DNA of 53,178 nt from CAJXNP01 sp050305935 (GTDB taxonomy: Bacteria > Bacteroidota > Bacteroidia > Cytophagales > Cyclobacteriaceae). A program made the position numbers and the translations under genes. The notes under the pieces are model-generated. The model was not told the origin of the DNA. It saw nothing but the letters and a program-made list of their open reading frames with translations, and ran no database searches. Below are positions 25,042 to 33,800 of the stretch, in pieces. Position 1 is the first letter of the stretch. Every line of letters starts with the position of its first letter. The DNA lies in assembly GCA_050305935.1 (NCBI GenBank), contig JBNLGG010000024.1, positions 1 through 53,178 of the forward strand. Reading direction: 5' to 3'.

Positions 25042-26607
25042 TTAAGGTTGTGTTAAATATTTTTTAGCCAATTCATAGAAAACCTTTAATTCTTTTTGCA
25101 CCCAACTCTCGTCGCGCTTTAATATTTCAGCCATAATTTTTGCTGTTTCTTCGGCAATTCGAATGGCCTCCCTGGCATCAAGGAACAAAGCCCTCGTTCT
25201 TCTCGCGAGCACATCCTCCAGGGTTTGGGCCATTTCTTCCCGCACAGCCCAGACGACCTGCGATTTCTTTATTCGCAATGATTCACTTAAAAACCCGGCA
25301 TATTTTTTTTTCGATTGTTCAATTTCCTGAAGATGCAGGCTGTCAGTACCATATACATGCATTGGGTCTTTGTAGTCTACTTTTTTGGTATAACCGTGGA
25401 TTAAAATCTTTTCGCTAAGACATGGCACTTCATCAAGGCCGCCAACGAGGATCGCTTTATCAACTGTGTCTTCGGCCATTTTTCGATAGGTTGTCCATTT
25501 TCCACCGGTAATGGTAACTAGCCCGGTAGTTGAAATCAAGACCTTGTGATGCCTGGAGATTTCCTTGGTGGGAACACCTCCCTCCTCCGGAGCAGCCAAT
25601 GGGCGTAGCCCGGCGAAAACACTCTTTACGTCTTTACGCGTTGGTTTTTCGGTTAAATATTGGGAGGCATTTTCCAGGATGAAGTTTATTTCTTTTTCCG
25701 TAGCTTCCGGTTCCAAGACTGGTTTCTCCATTACTGTATCAGTAGTTCCCAGTATAACCCTATCGTACCAAGGTACCGCGAATAAAACCCTGCCATCGCT
25801 TGTCTGGGGAATGAGAATAGCGTGTTTGCCGGGCAAAAATTTCTTATCAACAATCAAATGTACGCCTTGGCTTGGTTTGATAAGGTCCTTCGAATTGGGC
25901 TGGTCCATTTTTAAAATGGAATTGGAAAAAACCCCGGTGGCATTCACCACTGCCTTTGCTTTTATTTCAAATTGCTCACCTGATGCATTGTCTTCCGCAC
26001 TTACCCCGCATATAATTCCTGATTCTTTAATAAGACCCGTTACCTTAAAATAATTAATCACTGTTCCTCCATAATCCGTTGCTGTCTGTGCGAGGCTAAT
26101 GGCCATCCGGGCATCGTCGAACTGCCCATCATGATAAATAACTCCTCCGCGTAGTCCTTTTTGTTCGACCGTAGGAATGACCGAAATCACTTCTTCTCTG
26201 GATAGATGTTCCGAAGGACCCAGCCCCAGCTTGCCAGCCATAAGGTCATAAACCTTCAAGCCGATGGTATAAAAAGGACCACCCCACCAGTCATAAGTAG
26301 GTATTACAAATGAAAGGTTATGAATTAGGTGTGGGGCATTTTGCCGGAGTATTCCCCGCTCTCTCAATGCTTCAAAGACCAGCGAGACATCGCCCTGCTG
26401 CAGATACCTGACACCTCCATGGATCAGCTTTGTACTTCGGCTGGAAGTTCCTTTTGCGAAATCATATTGTTCTAAAAGCAGTACAGAAAAGTTTCTGGTC
26501 GCTGCATCAACAGCGATGCCAAGTCCGGTCGCTCCGCCTCCGATGACGACGATATCCCAGGGATCTTTTTTGGCACGGATTGCTGCCAGCGAAAGTGATC
26601 TTTTCAT
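25042..26607 (-). CDS. glpD: Aerobic glycerol-3-phosphate dehydrogenase
   Basis: An FAD enzyme oxidising sn-glycerol-3-phosphate to dihydroxyacetone phosphate and feeding the quinone pool at the inner membrane. 521 aa. The dinucleotide fold is DIVVIGGGATGLGIAVDAA; the family motifs GTSSRSTKLIHGGVRYL, ATGVFSNSI, VPWYDRVILGTTDT and FAGLRPL follow, and TITGGKWTTYRKMAEDTVD marks the end of the FAD domain before the helical C-terminal cap. Its start overlaps the glpK stop by four bases, so both are translated from one message. Confidence 0.95.
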   Translation of the reverse strand: MKRSLSLAAIRAKKDPWDIVVIGGGATGLGIAVDAATRNFSVLLLEQYDFAKGTSSRSTKLIHGGVRYLQQGDVSLVFEALRERGILRQNAPHLIHNLSFVIPTYDWWGGPFYTIGLKVYDLMAGKLGLGPSEHLSREEVISVIPTVEQKGLRGGVIYHDGQFDDARMAISLAQTATDYGGTVINYFKVTGLIKESGIICGVSAEDNASGEQFEIKAKAVVNATGVFSNSILKMDQPNSKDLIKPSQGVHLIVDKKFLPGKHAILIPQTSDGRVLFAVPWYDRVILGTTDTVMEKPVLEPEATEKEINFILENASQYLTEKPTRKDVKSVFAGLRPLAAPEEGGVPTKEISRHHKVLISTTGLVTITGGKWTTYRKMAEDTVDKAILVGGLDEVPCLSEKILIHGYTKKVDYKDPMHVYGTDSLHLQEIEQSKKKYAGFLSESLRIKKSQVVWAVREEMAQTLEDVLARRTRALFLDAREAIRIAEETAKIMAEILKRDESWVQKELKVFYELAKKYLTQP

Positions 26608-28097
26608 ATGCTATCTTCCCAATCTTTTACTCTTTCAATCGCCTTTTTCCACATTTGCTTTTCTTTATCCATACGGTGAGATTTTTTCGGATGGAAAATT
26701 TTATCATTAGAGATATTGGTCTGAATTTCTTTTATGTTTTTCCAAATCCCGGTGGCCAGCCCTGCTGCAAATGTTACCCCTAATGTGGTTGACTCAATAT
26801 TTTCAGGCCTGATTACCTTGGCCTGGAGAATGTCTGCCTGTAATTGCATCAAAAGGTTATTTGCACTGGCACCACCATCAACTCTGATCGAAGAAATGGG
26901 AATGCCGGAATCTTCTTCCATTGTCTTTATTACATCATTGTTCTGAAAAGCAATTGCTTCCAGTGTTGCCCGGGCGATGTGCCCGCGACTTACTCCTCTC
27001 GTCAATCCAAAGAAAGCTCCCCGAGCGTCCTGATTCCAATGAGGGGCACCGAGGCCGGTAAATGCCGGGACAAAATAGACGCCACCATTGTCTGCTTCGG
27101 TTTCTGCCAGCCTTTCAATTTCATCCGCTTGTTTTATAATTTTTAATTCATCCCGCAGCCATTGCACGGTGGCGCCACTAATAAAAACGCTTCCCTCCAG
27201 TGCATAATTTAGCTTTCCGTTTATTTCCCAGGCGATGGTAGTTAATAGCCCATTATTCGATTGAACGACTTTGTCGCCTGTATTCATTACTATAAAACTC
27301 CCGGTGCCAAAAGTTGATTTGACACTACCCGGGGATAAACACAGTTGCCCGAAAAGAGCGGCCTGCTGGTCGCCCAATATCCCAGCAATGGGTATTTTCT
27401 TTCCAAAAAACTTTTTGAGAGTCTTGCCATATACTTCAGAACTGGGACGAACCTCGGGCAGTACATTTGGTGGGATATTGAATATGTCCAGAAGCTCTTG
27501 GTCCCATTTTTTATCGATGATATTGTAAAGCATGGTTCGGCTGGCATTCGTGATGTCAGTGATGTGTGATTTTCCACCAGTCAGCTTCCACACAAGCCAG
27601 CTATCCACCGTCCCAAAACATAGCTCGCCGTTTTGGGCCTTTTTCATCAGTGATTTATCTTTTTCCAATATCCACTTGATCTTAGTGGCACTGAAATATG
27701 CATCGGGAATGAGGCCGGTCTTTTTTTTGATCAACTCGCCATCCTTCGAGTTTTTTAATTTCTCGCAGAAATAGGTGGTCCGCCTATCCTGCCATACGAT
27801 GGCGTTGTAAACAGGTTCGCCGGTTTTTCGGTCCCAGATGAGTGTGGTTTCCCTTTGATTGGTGATTCCGACAGCGGCTATATCATTTATATTTACACCA
27901 GATTTTTTCAGGCAATTCCTGGCTGCCTTTAATTGGCTCTTCCATATATCTTGTGGGCTATGCTCCACCCATCCAGGTTTGGGAAAATGCTGTTTAAACT
28001 CGTACTGAGCCTTCGCAATGATTTCCGTCTTTAAATTGTAAAGAATAGCTCTCGAACTGGTGGTGCCGGCGTCAAGGGCAAGAATGTATGTTGGCAT
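26604..28097 (-). CDS. glpK: Glycerol kinase
   Basis: Phosphorylates glycerol with ATP. 497 aa, normal length for the FGGY family. Seen in order: LDAGTTSSRAILYN, PGWVEHSPQDIW, VGITNQRETTLIWDR, WQDRRTT, TGLIPDAYFSATKIKWIL, GTVDSWLVWKLTGG, HITDITNASRTMLYNI, GDQQAALFGQ, STFGTGSFIVMNTG, and GLGAPHWNQDARG. It is first in a two-gene operon with glpD. No glpF facilitator or DeoR-type regulator is present nearby. Confidence 0.97.
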   Translation of the reverse strand: MPTYILALDAGTTSSRAILYNLKTEIIAKAQYEFKQHFPKPGWVEHSPQDIWKSQLKAARNCLKKSGVNINDIAAVGITNQRETTLIWDRKTGEPVYNAIVWQDRRTTYFCEKLKNSKDGELIKKKTGLIPDAYFSATKIKWILEKDKSLMKKAQNGELCFGTVDSWLVWKLTGGKSHITDITNASRTMLYNIIDKKWDQELLDIFNIPPNVLPEVRPSSEVYGKTLKKFFGKKIPIAGILGDQQAALFGQLCLSPGSVKSTFGTGSFIVMNTGDKVVQSNNGLLTTIAWEINGKLNYALEGSVFISGATVQWLRDELKIIKQADEIERLAETEADNGGVYFVPAFTGLGAPHWNQDARGAFFGLTRGVSRGHIARATLEAIAFQNNDVIKTMEEDSGIPISSIRVDGGASANNLLMQLQADILQAKVIRPENIESTTLGVTFAAGLATGIWKNIKEIQTNISNDKIFHPKKSHRMDKEKQMWKKAIERVKDWEDSI

Positions 28098-28172
28098 ATA
28101 GTATGTAAAAGTTCATTTTAATTTAGAAAATCAAAATGCATAATTCAAATCAATTCGGAGCCGTACAGCGAA

Positions 28173-29213
28173 TTAAAAGAGGGAGAGGTTTCCATTTCTT
28201 CTGAATCTCTGCGTAGTTAAAGGTGGTGTAGATTTGCTTCCAAAATATTTTTTTTGGTAGATCTTAAAAAATTTGGTGATGATTTCTGCGGTGTTGCCTT
28301 CACCGCGCATTCTTCTTCCCCACTTAGAATCATTCAATTTTCCGTCGTGTGCTTCTTTGATTTTATTCAATATTTTTTCCTTGCGATCCGGGTAATATGT
28401 AGCGAGCCAGTCCTCAAAAATTTGTGCTATTTGTCCATTTAGTCTTATCATGGTAAAACTGGCCTCCTTTGCCCCGGCATCAGAGGCTGCCTTTAAAATT
28501 GGTTCTATCTCATGATCTGTCAATCCAGGAATGATGGGGCCCACCATTACCCCGGTTGGGATATTTGCCTCGCTTAATGTTGAAATAGCCTTCAGCTTTC
28601 CCGTCGCGGTGCCTGTCCTGGGTTCCAATTTGTTGCGAAGCCTGTTGTTTAAGGTAGTGATACTAAATAAGACCTTCACGAGATTTTCTTTGGCTAATTC
28701 CTTCAGGATGTCTTTGTCTCGTGCTATCAGGGGATTTTTTGTTATGATGCCTACTGGGTTTCCAAATTTCAGGAATACCTTCAAAAGACTTTGGGTGATT
28801 TTAAATATCGACTCGGTGGGCTGATAACAGTCGGTGTTGCCGCTCAGCACAACCGTTTGAGGCGTCCAGGATGGTTTCAGAAATGCTTTTTCCAATAGCT
28901 GTGCCGCATTTTTCTTAACGAGGATTTTGGATTCGAAATCAAGCCCGGAACCATAACCCCAGTAGTTGTGCGAATTTCTCGCATAACAGTAAGAACATCC
29001 ATGTTCACATCCCTGGTATGGATTGATTGAATAGGTAAAAGGTATGTCGGGGCTGCTGTTCTTACTTAAAATATTTTTTGGGTGGGCAACTATATATTGG
29101 GTCTTAGGAGCCTTTTCATATTTTGGTTCATCCATAAAGTGCTCATTTTCATAATCATAATGATGAGAGAGATATGGATTTGATTGATTGCTATTAGCTC
29201 CTCTACCTTTCAT
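28173..29213 (-). CDS. PA0069-family radical SAM protein, 346 aa
   Basis: The [4Fe-4S] motif CEHGCSYCYAR identifies a radical SAM enzyme. NPYQGCEHGCSYCYARNSHNYW, the upstream GRGA...NPY opening and GKLNDSKWGRRMRGEG near the end match the PA0069/spore-photoproduct-lyase-like group, whose reaction has not been established. The start is set at the ATG giving MKGRGANSNQSNPY (CAT at 29211-29213), since GRGA is conserved near the N-terminus; an ATG seven codons upstream is less likely. It stands alone between glpK and hsp20 on the same strand. Cytoplasmic. Confidence 0.87.
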   Translation of the reverse strand: MKGRGANSNQSNPYLSHHYDYENEHFMDEPKYEKAPKTQYIVAHPKNILSKNSSPDIPFTYSINPYQGCEHGCSYCYARNSHNYWGYGSGLDFESKILVKKNAAQLLEKAFLKPSWTPQTVVLSGNTDCYQPTESIFKITQSLLKVFLKFGNPVGIITKNPLIARDKDILKELAKENLVKVLFSITTLNNRLRNKLEPRTGTATGKLKAISTLSEANIPTGVMVGPIIPGLTDHEIEPILKAASDAGAKEASFTMIRLNGQIAQIFEDWLATYYPDRKEKILNKIKEAHDGKLNDSKWGRRMRGEGNTAEIITKFFKIYQKKYFGSKSTPPLTTQRFRRNGNLSLF

Positions 29214-29271
29214 AATTACTAAATAATATAGCAATTAACTAAAAATATTAATGAATCAGTAGTGGTAAAGC

Positions 29272-29297
29272 AAAAAAAAGACGGGCATCTGCCCGTC
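29272..29297 (-). terminator. Intrinsic terminator of the hsp20 gene
   Basis: On minus, GACGGGCA pairs with TGCCCGTC (29280-29297) around a two- to four-base loop, followed by T8 (29272-29279). Confidence 0.9.
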
Positions 29298-29316
29298 CCT
29301 CATAATGTGTTTCTAC

Positions 29317-29754
29317 TTATGATATTTTGATCGTTCTGATGGGTTTTGGTTTAGCTTCTTCTTTTTTAGGAAGATCTAAATGCAAGACACCATCTTTGTA
29401 TTTGGCGTTGATTTTGTCAACGTCCACCACATTTTCAGGTAAACTAAATGATCTTTCAAAAGATGAATAGCTGAACTCCCGTCTTGAGTAGCCGGTAGTT
29501 TCATCTTTTTCTTCGTTCCTTTCCTCTTTGTGAGAAGAGATTGTCAATACATTGTTTTTTAATTCTACGTTAAAGTCGTCTTTTGACAAACCTGGAGCAG
29601 CAATTTCCACCTCGTATTTGTCATTGACTTCTTTAATGTTGACGGCTGGAACTGATTGTCCAACTGTTGTCTTTGGCCATTCAAATAAGTCCCTTGTCAA
29701 GAAATCGTCGAAGAATGAAGGGAACAAATTGTTTGATCTTTTTACTAGTGTCAT
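29317..29754 (-). CDS. Small heat-shock protein, Hsp20/IbpA family
   Basis: 145 aa with a short N-terminal arm (NLFPSFFDDFLTRDLFEW), the alpha-crystallin domain (about 35-135: VNIKEVNDKYEVEIAAPGLSKDDF, NNVLTISSHKEER, FSYSSFERSFSLPENV, DGVLHLDLPKKE) and the C-terminal IxI motif in RTIKIS. It holds unfolded proteins as an ATP-independent chaperone in the cytoplasm. A strong Shine-Dalgarno, GGAGG (CCTCC at 29760-29764 on plus), lies five bases before the ATG; this is rare in the phylum and suggests high translation. The divergent region upstream holds repeated ATTATGAC sites. Confidence 0.95.
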   Translation of the reverse strand: MTLVKRSNNLFPSFFDDFLTRDLFEWPKTTVGQSVPAVNIKEVNDKYEVEIAAPGLSKDDFNVELKNNVLTISSHKEERNEEKDETTGYSRREFSYSSFERSFSLPENVVDVDKINAKYKDGVLHLDLPKKEEAKPKPIRTIKIS

Positions 29755-29867
29755 AATATCCTCCGTGTTTATGTTTTTAAAATAATTTTAATTCTGAACA
29801 CTACATTTCAATTTCTATTCCACCGCATTATTTAAAGACATTATTGCATTATTTATTCAATCTTCAA

Positions 29868-29919
29868 GTCATAATGACCGGATTATCTCGGAATACCAGA
29901 AAAATTATGACATTATGAC
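29868..29919. promoter_or_regulatory. Three ATTATGAC sites in the hsp20 / DUF5996-like divergent region
   Basis: ATTATGAC occurs twice in exact tandem (29904-29911 and 29912-29919) and once inverted as GTCATAAT (29868-29875). The spacing of a single octamer, and a third inverted copy 28 bases away, looks like an operator array. It lies 114-165 bases upstream of the hsp20 ATG and 95-146 bases upstream of the plus-strand gene. The regulator is unknown, and it is not a CIRCE element. Confidence 0.45.
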
Positions 29920-30013
29920 TCTTGCATTAATATTTACAGGTCTTCATAGATTACTCCCCAAGCCGAATTCGTTCATTACATCGTGAATAAATTTATAATT
30001 GAAACAGGGAGTT

Positions 30014-30841
30014 ATGTGGAAAAAATTTTCAAAAGCTGATCAGTCGGGTTTAGCGATTATCAGGGATGAAGCCCATCACGCGGCACAAATAATAGCAAGT
30101 TTTTCAAGAAGTTTTCTACCGGCCATTGAAGAAGACACCAATGCGGTCTTGCAGTGGGACACAAATAATCTACTGATGAAAACCAAGTATTTCGGCCCCA
30201 TGAAAAATGTGCAATTGGGGCTTAATATCCGGCAATTTCAAATAGAGTTATTGGTGGAGGATTTGCTTTTTGATTCGGTAATGTTAACCGGAAAAACAGC
30301 GGAATTTATCCAGGAGTGGATTATTTACAAACTCAATGGTTTACAGATCAAAACGGACAATTATTCTGACGAACTGCCCTACCAACTGGAAGCGATCAAT
30401 TTCGATAAAGAACATGAATATCATGCAAATAACCAGGATGATCAAATTTTACTCACTTCCCTTTACCACAACAGTCAGCTTGCTTTAAAAAAAGTGATTG
30501 AGGCTAGAAATTTTACGCATGCTCAAGTAAATATCTGGCCGCATCACTTTGATATGGCGTTTTCCATGCGAGGTAGGAACGACTCACATTTGACAGTTGG
30601 ATTTTCGCCTGGCGATCAACATATCTCCTCGCCTTATTTTTACATTTCGATCTGGCCAAAAACAGAAGAATCCAGGCTGTCAGGAATTAAACCGATCGTG
30701 GGGCAATGGCAACTGAATGGATGGCAGGGGCTGGTCTTATTGATGAATGATTTTGTATTGGAAAATGAATACTTGGAAGAAAGAATTATATTAGATTTTT
30801 TAAAGAACGGTATTCAATTGATCAATAAAGTTGCTACGTAG
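30014..30841 (+). CDS. DUF5996-like protein, 275 aa
   Basis: The start chosen is the ATG at 30014, preceded by AGGGAG; a TTG five codons earlier (29999) is the other option. No signal peptide or membrane segment. The sequence carries VNIWPHHFDMAFSM near residue 180 and SSPYFYISIWP further on, which resemble the WPHHFD core of DUF5996; the N-terminal half (YFGPMKNVQLGLNIRQFQIELLVEDLLFD) is also like that family. The paired histidines may bind a ligand or metal, but no function is known. It overlaps the next gene, a 1254-aa outer-membrane protein, by 11 bases, so the two are co-expressed. Confidence 0.68.
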   Translation: MWKKFSKADQSGLAIIRDEAHHAAQIIASFSRSFLPAIEEDTNAVLQWDTNNLLMKTKYFGPMKNVQLGLNIRQFQIELLVEDLLFDSVMLTGKTAEFIQEWIIYKLNGLQIKTDNYSDELPYQLEAINFDKEHEYHANNQDDQILLTSLYHNSQLALKKVIEARNFTHAQVNIWPHHFDMAFSMRGRNDSHLTVGFSPGDQHISSPYFYISIWPKTEESRLSGIKPIVGQWQLNGWQGLVLLMNDFVLENEYLEERIILDFLKNGIQLINKVAT

Positions 30842-33800
30842 GTCTAAACGGTTATTATTAATCTTTTTATCAGTTGTATGTTTTTCGTGCGCAACTCTAA
30901 AAGTAGATTTGCCACAAAAAACCACCTCCGTCCAGGCCAATCCTGTTCATTCGGTTTACCTCATTGCAAACACCGACCTGCAGACCAAGCCTCCGTTTAG
31001 GTCGGCCCGAGTTTTCAGCGAACTACAATCAAAAGCACCAGGAGGGGTAAGTGTTGTGTTAATGCTGGGAAATAATTCCGTCAAAACCGGTACGCCGGAC
31101 ACTTCATCTTTATTGAATAAAAAGGAGCTTAACGAATTATTAAAGGAAAAATATGAATTCTTTGGCTCCTTCAAAGGCAAAAGGTTCTTTGTCCCCGGCC
31201 CGCAGGAATGGAACAAAGGAAGAAAGGATGGCATGTTTACGAATAACCTACTGGAGGCGTACGTAGAAGAGGTGCTGGACTTTGGAAATATCTACCTTCC
31301 TGACAATGGCTGTCCCGGGCCGGAGGAAATCCACCTTTCTGACGATATTGTATTGTTGCTGATCAATACCCAATGGTGGCTGCATAATTGGGAAAGGCCA
31401 GGTATAGAAGATGGTTGCAGCGTGGAAAATGAAATTGCTTTTTTAGATAATCTTAATGATGCAGTCAAAAGAAATTACAATAAGAAGATCATCGTAGCAG
31501 GCCACCATAGCTTGCATTCCTCAGGAAAGTATGGAGGTTTTTTTTCGGCAAAATCACATGTGTTCCCATTCACCCTGACAAATGAAAAACTATACATCCC
31601 GTTGCCCGTCGCAGGAAGCCTTTATTTAGGATCAAGGCATTTAATGGGGGAATCCCAGGACGTGAATAACCATGTTTATAGGAGAATGGTGCACTCTTTT
31701 GAGGAGATTTTTAGCACACACCCCAACCTCGTTTATGTGTCGGGTCATGAGTTATCCCTGGAGTATAAGTCAATCAAAGATTTCCATTCCATCAATAGCG
31801 GTTCCTTTTCCGTTGGTCAGGCGGTAAATTCAAAGAAAACAGTTTTTGCATCTTCGAATGTCGGATTTGGGAAGCTGGATTTTTATGAAAATGGGGATGT
31901 GTGGCTAAGGTTTTACAGTGCAGAATCGGCAATTGATACACCGGTTTATGAGAAATTGTTGTTCAATAAGACACCATTTGTGGAGGAAAAATTCGAGGAG
32001 GAAATTTCGGACTTAAATTATTCTGATAGCACCATTACCACTTTCATCACAAAAAGGTATTCGAAGGAGTCAAAAAGACCTGGAGCATTTGGATATAACT
32101 ATCGGGATGAATGGGAAACAGAAGTGAAGGGCATTCCCTATTTTGACCTTAAAAACGAGCGAGGAGGCTTGAAGATCATAAAAAAGGGAGGCGGCATGCA
32201 AACCCGCTCTCTTCGCCTTGAGGCTTCTAATGAAAAGCAATATGTTCTTCGTTCTGTAAAAAAATACCCGGAAAACGCAGTGCCTATGGAACTTCGAGGC
32301 ACGTTTGCAGAGAATTTAATTGCTGAGCAAATTTCATCCTCGCATCCCTATGCCGCATTTGCGGTGCCACCGATGGCCGATGCAGCAGGTATTTATCATA
32401 CCAACCCGTCCCTCGTTTATCTTCCCGATGACCCCCGGCTGGGGATATACAGAAAAAATTTTGGAGGTGGTTTATTTCTTTACGAGGAACGACCGAATTA
32501 TGACTGGAGTGATGAAAAAAGTTTTGGCTATTCAAAAGAGATCATGAGTACCGACAAGGTCATTGGTAAGATCAGAAAAGATGGCGACCATTTAGTCGAC
32601 CAATATTTTGTGGTAAAGTCCAGGCTCTTTGACATACTGATTGGCGACTGGGACCGGCATGATGATCAATGGCGATGGGCAAAGTTTAAGGAAAAAGACG
32701 ATATAAAATTATACAGACCTATTCCGAGGGATCGCGACCAGGCGTTTTTCTGGTCGGATGGATGGTTAATGAAATTAATTTCCCATAGATGGGGCATGCC
32801 GAAATTTCAGGGCTTTCATCATGAAATAAGGGATGTCGAGGGATTTTGTTTTAATGCAAGGTATTTTGACCGGACATTCATGAACGAACCTTCACTGGAC
32901 GATTGGATGAAGGCCAGTGAAGAAATCAAGGAAAATGTTACCGATGAGGTAATTGAAAATGCCATCCGCCGGTTTCCACCCGAGATTTATAAAATTCATG
33001 GAGAGGAAATTATTGACAAACTGAAGGAGAGAAGGGACGATCTATCAACTTATGCACAAGAGTATTATGAATTCCTGGCTAAAGAAGTAGACATTCCTGG
33101 TACCTCAAAGCGTGATCGGTTTGAAGTTAATTGCTTGAATGACAATGAGATTGAAGTGACAGCATACAGGTTAACAAAAGAGGGAAAAGAAAAATACCGG
33201 TTTTACCATCGTATATTTAGGTCATCAGAAACAAAAGAGGTAAGGATCTACGGGCTGGCCGACGAAGACACATTTGTGATATCCGGCGAGGCGAGAAGCA
33301 AGATCAAAATCAGACTAATAGGAGGGACCGGAAAAGATGTATTTACTACGAAGTCATCACATCATCTCCCGGCAAAAACCCTGGTGTATGATACCAAATC
33401 GAAAACAGATATTGCTGAAGGAGTAGGATTTAAAAACAGGACTTCTGACAAGGATCCCTTGGTTAACTCCTACAATAGAAAGGCATTTAAATACAATCTC
33501 GCCGCCCCGCTGCTCTATGGAGGGTTTAATCCGGATGACGGGATTTTTCTTGGCTTTGGAGGGGCTTTTCAAACACATGGATTCAGGAAGGAGCCATTTA
33601 AGACCAGCCATTTTTTGGTAGGGACGGTGGCACCTAAATCAGGATCGTTCAATGTGGCCTACAGCGGCACCTTTAACGAAGTGATCTCCAAATGGAGCAT
33701 AAACTTAAAAGCCGCGATTTTCTATCCCAGTTTCAGTGATTTCTTTTATGGTTATGGCAATGAGACCCGGCTAGACAAGGAAATTTTAGATGACGATAAA

